A stretch of DNA of 29,541 nucleotides from a virus: IMG/VR virus record IMGVR_UViG_3300042515_000248, positions 1-29,541 of that record; one strand, written 5' to 3'. The translations under genes and the position numbers were made by a program. The notes under the pieces are model-generated. The model did no database searches. It was given only the letters and a program-made list of their open reading frames with translations, and was not told the origin of the DNA. Below, in pieces: positions 23,358 to 29,541 of this stretch; position 1 is the stretch's first letter, and each line of letters starts with the position of its first letter.

Positions 23358-24904
23358 GCTATTTCTTGTTTATAAAGGTCTACCAGCCCTTGATGTAAGT
23401 CGATCTTCCCGTCGAGCAGGGCGTATATGCGGGCTTCCACCGGGCTCCCTTGCAGTCGCACGACGGTGACTTTGTTGGTCTGCCCCGCACGGTGAGCGCG
23501 AGAGTTGCCTTGGATGTACAGTTCTGCGGACGGCACAGGGCCCCACCACACTACGGTGTCTGCCCGGGTAAGGGTAATCCCATGTGCAGCGGCTTGCGGA
23601 ATCAGTAGGATAACTTTTGGATCGTCCTCCGTCTGGAACTGTTTGATGGACTCAGAGCGTTGCGAAGCGGGTGTACCGCCGTGGATTGACCGGAACGACA
23701 CACTAGCCTTGGCTAACTGCTGCTCCAGCATCTCCAGAGCGTGCCTGAAGGGAACAAACACAATGACCTTGTGCGCGGTCTGGTCGATTACGTCAAGGAG
23801 TTCGTTAACCCGATTGCTGACATCGAACTCAACGACATCCCGGTCTGTTGTGTACGCACACCCCGCGCTCACTTGGAGTAGCTTGTTGAGTAACCCTGCG
23901 GCGTTGACCGCCGTAATCTCCGCGCCTGCGGCCTGTGCAATCATCGACTTTTTGATTACGTCATAGTAGTGTTTTTGTTGTTTGGTCAGCGGTACATCCC
24001 GAGTGGTGTACAGCATGTCGGGCAAGTCTAAGCACTCCTCTTTGGTAAACCGGATAGCGGGTTGCAGCACGCGGTAGACCGTATCCTGAGCCGTACGTTT
24101 TGCAGCCCATTTGAACTGCGTGACTTTGTACATCACCATGTCGCGGAACGCCCCCGCAAAGCGAGGCACTGACCCGGGGTTCACGAGCTTGGCAAGACCA
24201 TAGGCATCTACAGGTGACTGCGATGCGGGCGTGCCCGTCATAAGCCAAAGCCGCGTAGCGGGAGAGACAAGCGTGTTTAGCGCTTTCCAGCGGTCCGTGC
24301 CAGTAGACTTGATGGCCGATGCCTCATCCACGATAACAAGGTCAAACTTAGCGGCTTCCAACTCGGCGCGGACAACCTTCACACCATCAAAGTTGATGAT
24401 GACAAACTCGTAGTCCCCGTCAATGATCTTGATGCGCCTGTCGCGGGAGCCTGTGGCAATAGCCACCGTGCGGTGCATAACCGTTTTGAACAAGTCAGAC
24501 CGCCATGCAGTGTCCATGATAGACACCGGGCATACGATTAACACCCGGCGAATTTCCCCATGCCGCATGAGGTAGTCCGCAGCCCACGCTGCTGCGCTTG
24601 TTTTGCCTGTCCCCGCCTCCGATAGCACAAGGCACTTGGGATGCGTTGCCAAGAACGCGGCTGTCTCTCGCTGATGCGAAAACGGGGTATAGACCCCGGG
24701 CCACTTGTACCTGCCCGTGATGGGGTGCGGTACGTCCTTGATCTGAAGGTTACGAAGCAGCTTGGCTTCGTTGTGCCCCCAATTTACGATGATCTTTGCT
24801 TGGTCGCCCTTGCGGGCAATGACCTTGCTTTTGGGTATCAGGGCGGTGATCTGGTCCGCCTTTCGTGTCACAAACTGCAAGGCCCGGTTGTCAATTATTT
24901 CCAC
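23354..24904 (-). CDS. SNF2-family helicase/ATPase
   Basis: 516 residues. Motifs in order: FSHQ (Q-motif) near 75-78, Walker A SEAGTGKT at 95-102, DEAS at 193-196, TGTPAS at 223-228, and motif VI QGNSRAHRAGQTNKV from 465. This is the superfamily 2 SNF2 layout (motif VI RxHRxGQ), in a compact form without added DNA-binding domains. Phage members are usually thought to remodel replication or recombination intermediates. The start is GTG at 24904 with GGAAGGAAACCC before it; an upstream in-frame ATG at 24976 would run through the hairpin at 24930-24953 and is rejected. No promoter lies between that terminator and the gene. Confidence 0.88.
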   Translation of the reverse strand: MEIIDNRALQFVTRKADQITALIPKSKVIARKGDQAKIIVNWGHNEAKLLRNLQIKDVPHPITGRYKWPGVYTPFSHQRETAAFLATHPKCLVLSEAGTGKTSAAAWAADYLMRHGEIRRVLIVCPVSIMDTAWRSDLFKTVMHRTVAIATGSRDRRIKIIDGDYEFVIINFDGVKVVRAELEAAKFDLVIVDEASAIKSTGTDRWKALNTLVSPATRLWLMTGTPASQSPVDAYGLAKLVNPGSVPRFAGAFRDMVMYKVTQFKWAAKRTAQDTVYRVLQPAIRFTKEECLDLPDMLYTTRDVPLTKQQKHYYDVIKKSMIAQAAGAEITAVNAAGLLNKLLQVSAGCAYTTDRDVVEFDVSNRVNELLDVIDQTAHKVIVFVPFRHALEMLEQQLAKASVSFRSIHGGTPASQRSESIKQFQTEDDPKVILLIPQAAAHGITLTRADTVVWWGPVPSAELYIQGNSRAHRAGQTNKVTVVRLQGSPVEARIYALLDGKIDLHQGLVDLYKQEIA

Positions 24905-24910
24905 GGGTTT

Positions 24911-24916
24911 CCTTCC
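24911..24916 (-). promoter_or_regulatory. Ribosome binding site that fixes the SNF2 start
   Basis: GGAAGG on the - strand, six bases before GTG at 24904, decides the start against the upstream ATG at 24976, which has no such site. Confidence 0.7.
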
Positions 24917-24923
24917 ACAGACG

Positions 24924-24953
24924 AAAAAAGCACGGTAGGGTGAACTACCGTGC
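24924..24953 (-). terminator. Intrinsic terminator upstream of SNF2 gene
   Basis: On the - strand GCACGGTAG, a six-base loop, and CTACCGTGC form a perfect nine-pair stem, followed at once by TTTTTT. It lies 62 bases after the stop of the HNH-like gene and 20 bases before the SNF2 start. The other strand has no T run after the stem, so it acts on leftward transcription only. Confidence 0.85.
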
Positions 24954-25014
24954 GAACCAACTTGAACTAACAGCAACCAAAAACACCAGCCTTCGCTAGT
25001 GCGGGAATCTTACC

Positions 25015-25293
25015 CTACTTTGCGGCTTCCCGTTTGCTTGTTTGCGACTTCATCGCGCCCGCTTTGGTACGGGCAAAACTCCGATTTGCAGCCCGAGAAG
25101 CTGCCTGCAAGTTGCCTACCTTGGACGAGCCGCCTTTGGACATAGCCTTCTTGTGGTCTACGTCTACGCTGTCCGGTAGCTTACCGTTTGCCTTCTCGTA
25201 CGCTCTTCGTGCTTTATGCCGCTCGGATTGAGCCGCGAGTTGCTTCGGGGTGCCTTGGTACTTTTTGTATTCTTCGGCGTAGTTGCGGGGCAT
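25015..25293 (-). CDS. Small HNH-like protein
   Basis: 92 residues, strongly basic. The C-terminal half contains VDVDHKKAMSKGG and NLQAASRAANRSFARTK, the DH and N parts of an HNH-like beta-beta-alpha metal site as seen in small phage HNH-related proteins; the last His of a complete HNH is not obvious, so it may be a minimal or degenerate nuclease. The start has a good ribosome site (GGAGTTAGAC then ATG). It lies just behind the Cas4/RecB-like nuclease, and an intrinsic terminator follows. It could be a nicking enzyme, a homing remnant or a packaging-associated HNH protein. Confidence 0.65.
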   Translation of the reverse strand: MPRNYAEEYKKYQGTPKQLAAQSERHKARRAYEKANGKLPDSVDVDHKKAMSKGGSSKVGNLQAASRAANRSFARTKAGAMKSQTSKREAAK

Positions 25294-25302
25294 GTCTAAC
25301 TC

Positions 25303-25962
25303 CTACTTGTGGTGTTCGCACGTAGTGACGGGGCAGAACCCGCACAGGCCGCTAGGCCGCGCATTCCAAACCCCACCGTCAAGCGCGGACTCAATCATAC
25401 TCGCGTGGCCCGCCCACTTGGAGAAAATCTCTGGTAGCTGCGCCCGGGTGTACTCGGCCTTCACGACATCGTTCGCAACGACGAACAGCAGTGCCCCCTT
25501 GACGATATTAACCTTGGGGTAGTGCGACATTACCATCGCGGCCATAAGCTCAAGCTGCTCTGTATCTGCAAACCGACTCGACTTGCCGGTCTTGTAATCC
25601 CCAACCCGAGCGATACCCTTAGCGTGGTTAAGCGCTAGGTAGTCTGGGACACCCCGGAACCATACGTCCTTTGCAAAGAACTCGCAGGGCGAGAAGTCCC
25701 GGCGAATGCCGAGCTTGAGTTCGCACTTGAGTTCACCTGCAACTTTGGCGAGAGGCTCCACGAAACGCTCGTAGTGCTTAAGATTTTCTGGAAGTGGGGT
25801 TCCGTTTTGGATGTAGAGTTCAAAGGCTTTGTGTACACGCTCTCCGTAGAGCGTTGCTTCCGTTGGTGACGATTTAAAATGCTTGAGGATGCGAACCTCG
25901 TGATACCTCCGCTGACATCCAAGGTAGTCTTTAATAGAGCTATATGAATGTGCAAGTGCCAT
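25303..25962 (-). CDS. Cas4/RecB-like PD-(D/E)XK nuclease with four cysteines
   Basis: 219 residues from ATG at 25962; a longer frame starting at 26085 would overlap the polymerase end and is rejected. The nuclease core reads GERVHKAFE (H44), GVPDY (D107), GDYKTGK (D122, K124) and Q136, the RecB-family PD-(D/E)XK order. C16 near the start and C207, C210, C215 near the end (CGFCPVTTC) are spaced like the iron-sulfur ligands of Cas4 and AddB nucleases. Related phage enzymes act as 5' to 3' exonucleases in replication and recombination. No CRISPR genes are nearby, so a DNA end-processing role for the phage is most likely. A Shine-Dalgarno site is weak. Confidence 0.82.
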   Translation of the reverse strand: MALAHSYSSIKDYLGCQRRYHEVRILKHFKSSPTEATLYGERVHKAFELYIQNGTPLPENLKHYERFVEPLAKVAGELKCELKLGIRRDFSPCEFFAKDVWFRGVPDYLALNHAKGIARVGDYKTGKSSRFADTEQLELMAAMVMSHYPKVNIVKGALLFVVANDVVKAEYTRAQLPEIFSKWAGHASMIESALDGGVWNARPSGLCGFCPVTTCEHHK

Positions 25963-26000
25963 AGGTTTTTTCTGCGTTGAGTGGGCACTGATTGTACTTG

Positions 26001-27902
26001 TTAGCAGTCCCCATAAGAATACCCGACGCCCGACTCGCAAGCTAGTGGCAACCCCGTTGCCCACTTTGGATTCCATGACATGCACTCCTCGACATAGGCT
26101 TGCGCCTCTTTGGATTCTGATTCTTTGGCGATGATGGCAGCCGCGTCATGCACGGTCAGCACCACCTTGTAGCGCTTGGCTATACGCAGCATCTGCTCTG
26201 CGACAACGCACCGGGCAACGGCTTGGCAGAAGTTCTCCACAACCTTGCCGCCGTAGATGTACACCGGAACGCCCTTGGACATGTAGCGCCACTGGTTCTT
26301 CTCCTCGCCCTCTGCGGTCTTCATGACCACCCGCATCAACTCAGGGTACTGGATGAACAACCCGCTTGGCAGCGTAAGCCCCTTGCCCGGTACGACGTTG
26401 ATGATGCCCGGTTCACCCACCCGCATGGCATTGCCCATAGCCAGCGCCCGCAGTGCAGCGTCGCCTTGCTTCCACAGCAAGGGAATCTTTGGGTACGTAG
26501 CGCGGTACTTGTCCACGATGCGCTTGGCCTCTTCCTCGGATACGTCCACCGTGGCTTGCATCTTCAGGAACGCCCGCAGCTTCTTATGCCCGACGCCGTA
26601 GCCCGCCCCAAGAATCACGGTCTTGCCTACCTGTCGCTGTGCGCGTGTGACTTCCTCAATCAGGATGCCGTAGATAGAGCTTGCCATGATCTTGTAGACA
26701 TCTTGCTTCTTTGCAAACGCTTCTATCAAGTCATGCTGCCCAGCCAGCCACGCCAGCACCCGCGCTTCAATCTGCGAGGAGTCGCAGTCAATGACAACGT
26801 AGCCCGGGGGTGCCTTCATAGCCCGCTTAATCTTGCCTGCGTTAGCCCCACGCGCCGGTAAATTCTGGAGGTTCACAGAGTCTTGCCCTGACCAACGCCC
26901 TGAGTGTGCGCCGTAGTACCGCAGGGGAATAGGCATGGCCCCTCGGTCTGCCATACCAAGGAACCGCTGCGTGCGAGTCTCCTCAATGGTTGTCTTGTTG
27001 CCAAGGCGTGCGGCAACGAGTCCTTGTACGTCAACGTCCGGGTGATCCTCCAGTGCCTTGAACTCCTCATCGGTCTTTGCAAACGCATACGCCTGCTTGC
27101 CTGTAGCTGGGCTGCGCTTCATGGGCGGCTCAACGTTGAACCTGCGCAGCAAGTCCGCAAACTTGTCGTTGGACATCAGCAGTTTCTTAATGCCTATGGT
27201 CCCCTCGGTGTACACCGCATGAACGTAGTCCGGGTCGCCGTCTGCCAGCATCATGTCCCGCACCCGGTCAAGCAAATCCGACTTGCGCTCAACAACCTCA
27301 TCAAGGTGCGCTTTCAGCAGGGGCTTGTCCAGCACCAGCACGGGGTCCACGTACATCTTTATCGTGAGGTCAATGAGTTCCAACTCCTGCCGTGGAAACC
27401 CCATGCCCATGTAGCGCTTGAACAGCGCGTAGGTAAGCTCTCCGTCGTTCTTGCAATACCCACCGTACCGCTCCAAGGCGTCCGTACCAAAGTCTGCATA
27501 CCGAAGCCCCAGCGCATTGACAACCTCTGTGCCTTTGACGCCGACATCTGCACGCTTGGCCTGCTCCGCTAGGCTATGGGACTTCTCATGGGGGAACAAG
27601 GCGCGGGACATGCCCAAGGTATCCAGCCACGCCTTTGGCTTTACGTCGTAGTGCCACCGAAAGATGGCCGCATCGAACGCTGTGTTCTGGCACAGGATGA
27701 ACTTATCGGACCAGTCAATGTTTTGCAGCACCTCGGCTACTTGTGGCTTGGGATACCAGACGGCGGGTGCATCGTCAAACTTCAGGCTCAGGCCAATCGT
27801 CTCAAACTCAGGGCTACGTACGTAATGCTCCGTCGCAATCTTGCTCAGGCTGAACTCCCGACTGTAGAACGTCTCGAAGTCCGCTGTCACTATTTGGGGC
27901 AT
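26001..27902 (-). CDS. DNA polymerase, family A, with 3'-5' exonuclease
   Basis: 633 residues from ATG at 27902 (TTGGAAAACAA before it). The proofreading domain has D8 and E10 (ADFETF), D77 (NTAFD) and YCKND (Y149, D153). The polymerase has motif A with D374 (CDSSQIEAR), motif B R423-x3-K427-TVIL-GAGYG, and motif C VHD with D586. It is intact in both active sites. The residue equivalent to E. coli Pol I F762 is leucine (L431), and Ala follows the motif C Asp where Glu is usual. It has no 5' nuclease domain, as in other phage PolA proteins. It would be the replicase of this phage. A small ORF overlaps its first 89 bases in another frame. Confidence 0.95.
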   Translation of the reverse strand: MPQIVTADFETFYSREFSLSKIATEHYVRSPEFETIGLSLKFDDAPAVWYPKPQVAEVLQNIDWSDKFILCQNTAFDAAIFRWHYDVKPKAWLDTLGMSRALFPHEKSHSLAEQAKRADVGVKGTEVVNALGLRYADFGTDALERYGGYCKNDGELTYALFKRYMGMGFPRQELELIDLTIKMYVDPVLVLDKPLLKAHLDEVVERKSDLLDRVRDMMLADGDPDYVHAVYTEGTIGIKKLLMSNDKFADLLRRFNVEPPMKRSPATGKQAYAFAKTDEEFKALEDHPDVDVQGLVAARLGNKTTIEETRTQRFLGMADRGAMPIPLRYYGAHSGRWSGQDSVNLQNLPARGANAGKIKRAMKAPPGYVVIDCDSSQIEARVLAWLAGQHDLIEAFAKKQDVYKIMASSIYGILIEEVTRAQRQVGKTVILGAGYGVGHKKLRAFLKMQATVDVSEEEAKRIVDKYRATYPKIPLLWKQGDAALRALAMGNAMRVGEPGIINVVPGKGLTLPSGLFIQYPELMRVVMKTAEGEEKNQWRYMSKGVPVYIYGGKVVENFCQAVARCVVAEQMLRIAKRYKVVLTVHDAAAIIAKESESKEAQAYVEECMSWNPKWATGLPLACESGVGYSYGDC

Positions 27903-28035
27903 TTGTTTTCCAAGGTTGGTTGGTTTGTAGCGCGTACCGCTTACGGTCACGCTGTCTCTTCGCAGCAAGCTGCTGCTCTTTCTTAGTAGGGGCCGGGACC
28001 GCCCCATTGAGGATGCCCCGGATGTCTGCGGTCAT
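27814..28035 (-). CDS. Small basic ORF overlapping the PolA start, uncertain
   Basis: 73 residues from ATG at 28035, which overlaps the VRR-NUC stop (ATGA). Its first 42 residues, basic and helical (KKEQQLAAKRQRDRKRYAL), fill the 129-base gap between VRR-NUC and PolA; the last 30 overlap the polymerase gene in another frame and look less ordered. The coupling junction argues that it is translated. It may be a short accessory peptide or a leader that affects PolA translation, whose ribosome site lies inside it. No family is recognised. Confidence 0.45.
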   Translation of the reverse strand: MTADIRGILNGAVPAPTKKEQQLAAKRQRDRKRYALQTNQPWKTNAPNSDSGLRDVLQSGVQPEQDCDGALRT

Positions 28036-28334
28036 GGCTTATCCCGTAGCCCCGCGACTATAAGGGGCACCGCGACTACAGACTCCTCGTTGATAACTAC
28101 AGACAAGCCCCCTGCCTTGGTGATAGCCACAAGCTCCCGGTCTTGCAGTGCCGTCGTCTTGCCCTTGCCTGCCTTGCACTCAATAGCCAAAAAGTATCCG
28201 TTCACGCAACAGATGATGTCGGGCACACCGACGCGCCCATAGCCATTGGCAGCGGGAGAGAAATGGTACACCTCATGCGCATCAAGAATCTTCTTGACCG
28301 CAGCTTTGACTTTCGCTTCAGGAGTTTGGGCCAC
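28032..28334 (-). CDS. VRR-NUC domain nuclease
   Basis: 100 residues from GTG at 28334, chosen because GGAGGTG sits seven bases upstream; an ATG at 28379 lacks such a site. The protein is one complete VRR-NUC domain: E6 in the first helix, GVPDI (D39), then AIECKAGKGKTTALQ with E52, K54 and Q64, the PD-(D/E)XK active site. Family members include phage stand-alone nucleases and the nuclease domain of FAN1, with Holliday-junction or flap cutting shown for some. Here it likely resolves branched replication or recombination intermediates. It overlaps the DUF3310 gene by 17 bases. Confidence 0.88.
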   Translation of the reverse strand: MAQTPEAKVKAAVKKILDAHEVYHFSPAANGYGRVGVPDIICCVNGYFLAIECKAGKGKTTALQDRELVAITKAGGLSVVINEESVVAVPLIVAGLRDKP

Positions 28335-28554
28335 GTAGCACCTCCAGTAACTTCTCCATGTAGTGCTGCCCCTTGGCAATCTCCTGCGCGTTCTGATCTT
28401 TAGCGCCCATCCGCATGAGGTACTTCAGTGCGCCCCCACGGTAGTAGCCAATCTGCTGTTCACGAGGCCACGTATCTACGACATCCCACGGCTGTATCCC
28501 CATGTCTCGGTAGTGCGTCCCCGCCACCTGACGGTCACTTGCAAGCTCACTCAT
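28318..28554 (-). CDS. DUF3310 family protein
   Basis: 78 residues. The pattern HYRDMGIQPWDVVDTW followed by GYYRGGALKYLMRMGAKD is the DUF3310 signature, common in phage early regions and sometimes annotated as a nucleotide kinase, without biochemical proof that I know. The start overlaps the stop of the gene before it by eight bases. It sits directly upstream of VRR-NUC and PolA. A nucleotide-metabolism role is only suggested by the annotation habit; function remains open. Confidence 0.85.
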   Translation of the reverse strand: MSELASDRQVAGTHYRDMGIQPWDVVDTWPREQQIGYYRGGALKYLMRMGAKDQNAQEIAKGQHYMEKLLEVLRGPNS

Positions 28555-28837
28555 TCACGGGCTCCTTTGTAAAAACATTCAGTTTAGCGCGACTGTACGT
28601 AAAGAAGTCCCGGGTAGCGAGCGAATGTTCCGAACTCTTACGGGACAAGTTAGACAACATACCGGGCTCGTTTCCTTTTGCACGCTGGGCTTCTACGCTG
28701 GCGGTTGCAATCTCGCTTCGTCGGTACGACGGTGTACTCGCAAAGATACTTGGGCGGGGGTTGTTAGCCCACAGGAACGGGGAGTCCGGGCTGCATTTGC
28801 AGTTTTTAGAATGTCTCTTAGCGCGTTTAGTTGCCAT
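28547..28837 (-). CDS. Hypothetical basic phage protein
   Basis: 96 residues, Ser/Arg/Lys-rich, with CKC near the start (KNCKCSPDS). The start has a strong ribosome site (AAGGAAACCAA then ATG). No known motif, membrane segment or long hydrophobic stretch is seen. Neighbours overlap by a few bases at both ends, so it belongs to the coupled early block. I do not recognise it. Confidence 0.6.
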   Translation of the reverse strand: MATKRAKRHSKNCKCSPDSPFLWANNPRPSIFASTPSYRRSEIATASVEAQRAKGNEPGMLSNLSRKSSEHSLATRDFFTYSRAKLNVFTKEPVNE

Positions 28838-28976
28838 TTGGTTTCCTTGTTGCCTTTTCTATTTGTTCTCTGATCCATTTGGGTCCACCCAGTTGAAGTA
28901 GCTTGACCCGTTGGCTTTGCGTCAGCTTGACTGTGTAAACAACATTCAGTGGTTCACCGGGTCGTTTTTCGCTCAT
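28827..28976 (-). CDS. Tiny hypothetical protein (49 aa)
   Basis: ATG at 28976 overlaps the stop of the next upstream gene (ATGA); the end overlaps the 96-residue gene by 11 bases. The 49 residues read MSEKRPGEPLNVVYTVKLT, then a helix with QSQRVKLLQLGG, PKWIREQIEKA and a basic tail. The strand-helix-helix order resembles small ribbon-helix-helix DNA-binding proteins, which often have a short strand and two helices. That comparison is tentative. Confidence 0.62.
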   Translation of the reverse strand: MSEKRPGEPLNVVYTVKLTQSQRVKLLQLGGPKWIREQIEKATRKPNGN

Positions 28977-29227
28977 TGGTTATCCCTGATCATCTTCTTT
29001 ACATCGTCCACCGTCAGGCCAAGCTCGGCCAAAGCAGCGGGTTGAATAAGCAGCTTGGTCGGCGTTTGCTTTATTGTTTCATTGGGTTGCTCAAGCATCT
29101 GCTGAATCTCTTTCAGAGCCTTTGCAAGACTGGCCTCGGTGAGTTTAGTCATGTTGTCCCGTGTCAAATCCAAGCGCATCTTCTGTTCGCGCTCAATGCG
29201 CTCAAACTCGTCGTCTTCAGTGATCAT
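28973..29227 (-). CDS. Hypothetical acidic helical protein
   Basis: 84 residues from the ATG at 29227. An in-frame ATG two codons earlier (29233) is possible, but GGAG lies seven bases before the second ATG and only one before the first. The protein is charged and helical (EFERIEREQKMRLDL, LAKALKEIQQMLEQ), with a C-terminal LAELGLTVDDVKKMIRDN. It overlaps its upstream neighbour by 11 bases and its downstream one by four. I do not recognise a family. Confidence 0.6.
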   Translation of the reverse strand: MITEDDEFERIEREQKMRLDLTRDNMTKLTEASLAKALKEIQQMLEQPNETIKQTPTKLLIQPAALAELGLTVDDVKKMIRDNQ

Positions 29228-29384
29228 TGTCATTCTCCATATCTTTGAGCATTTGGTTTAACGCTATCATTTTTTTCATTGCTTCCATTTGGTTCTTGTG
29301 AACCCACTCCGCAGCTTCGCTAAATGCTTTTTGGGCTGCGTACAAATCGCTGATTTCCTCTTTGATTTCTTGTTTTGTTTTCAT
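29217..29384 (-). CDS. Tiny helical protein (55 aa)
   Basis: ATG at 29384 follows GGAGTAACAC, a good ribosome site, and overlaps the stop of the gene upstream (ATGA). The 55 residues form one charged, probably coiled-coil helix starting MKTKQEIKEEISDLYAAQK, ending with Met-rich MKKMIALNQML. No family is recognised. Confidence 0.6.
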   Translation of the reverse strand: MKTKQEIKEEISDLYAAQKAFSEAAEWVHKNQMEAMKKMIALNQMLKDMENDNDH

Positions 29385-29527
29385 GTGTTACTCCAAGTTC
29401 TCATTGCGTATGCACAGTCTCGTTTCAAGTAGGGCGGTAGCTGCTTGTGTTTAGCCAGCATGTCGGCCCATTGACTGATGTACTTCTCGTAGCGGTCTAG
29501 CCATAGGGCTTCTTCTTTTGCGGTCAT
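29381..29527 (-). CDS. Tiny hypothetical protein (48 aa)
   Basis: ATG at 29527 has AAGGAG eight bases upstream, the strongest ribosome site in this cluster, and its stop overlaps the next ATG. The 48 residues are rich in Trp, Tyr and Lys (EALWLDRYEKYISQW), with PPYLKRDC near the end. It is likely a small early protein; no family is recognised. Confidence 0.62.
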   Translation of the reverse strand: MTAKEEALWLDRYEKYISQWADMLAKHKQLPPYLKRDCAYAMRTWSNT

Positions 29528-29535
29528 GTGTTCTT

Positions 29536-29541
29536 CTCCTT
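29536..29541 (-). promoter_or_regulatory. Ribosome binding site of the 48-residue gene
   Basis: AAGGAG on the - strand, eight bases before ATG at 29527; it touches the right window edge, so the promoter of this early block lies outside. Confidence 0.75.

Noticed and set aside
24905-24976. Upstream 24-codon extension of the SNF2 gene to an ATG at 24976
   Set aside because: It crosses the terminator hairpin and lacks a ribosome site, whereas GTG at 24904 has GGAAGG at proper distance.
25963-26020. TACAAT as a possible -10 box between PolA and the Cas4/RecB-like gene
   Set aside because: No acceptable -35 at 15-19 bases and the site overlaps the end of PolA.
25963-26085. Upstream 41-codon extension of the Cas4/RecB-like gene
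   Set aside because: It overlaps the polymerase C-terminus and has no family similarity; the nuclease fold starts near ATG 25962.
26148-27572. Two + strand frames of 237 and 222 codons opposite the polymerase gene
   Set aside because: His/Leu/Gln-rich shadows of a polymerase whose active sites are all visible on the - strand.

Overview
The window is a contiguous piece of a tailed-phage (Caudoviricetes) genome, most likely podovirus-like, infecting a Gram-negative bacterium. The evidence is a virion gene block with a P22 gp10-like head/tail protein and a 1946-residue ejection-type protein, a holin/M15-endolysin pair, and a self-contained replication gene block with a family A DNA polymerase. 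Nearly every base is coding, genes overlap by ATGA, GTGA or TAATG junctions, and strong Shine-Dalgarno sites of the AAGGAAA type recur. I see no tRNA, rRNA, integrase, transposase, CRISPR array or packaging gene. The host cannot be named from the sequence. No stretch longer than about 110 bases lacks a gene.

Left half, + strand (1-18537), late genes: a partial repeat-rich tail-fibre-like protein (2-784), an HNH-AP2 endonuclease fused to its stop codon, two small conserved phage proteins, a mini-zincin (HEAVH), a membrane-anchored protein, holin and endolysin (1741-3387), a gp10-like head/tail protein and a small companion (3406-5825), then four successive large low-complexity virion proteins (5835-18537). 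The last of these has a zinc-protease-like HELIH site and a C-terminal half like internal virion/ejection proteins.

Right half, - strand (18534-29541), read from right to left: a run of very short coupled genes, four of which lie at 28827-29527, then a DUF3310 protein, a VRR-NUC nuclease, a small basic ORF, DNA polymerase A, a Cas4/RecB-like nuclease with four cysteines, a small HNH-like protein, an intrinsic terminator, an SNF2-type helicase, a sigma70-like promoter, a Gp157/Gam-like coiled-coil protein, a four-cysteine ssDNA-binding-like protein, an HTH protein, an AEP-type primase-helicase, and a last small protein. The two halves converge tail to tail with overlapping stop codons at 18534-18537.

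Working together, by inference: the - strand block copies and recombines the phage genome (primase-helicase, PolA, SNF2 remodeller, nucleases, ssDNA-binding protein), while the + strand block builds the particle, injects DNA and lyses the host. The most unusual points are the leucine at the position equivalent to Pol I residue 762 together with the non-DnaB helicase set, the terminator 20 bases in front of the SNF2 gene combined with a fresh promoter behind it, and the protein-level-conserved but DNA-diverged repeats of the 1038-residue virion protein.
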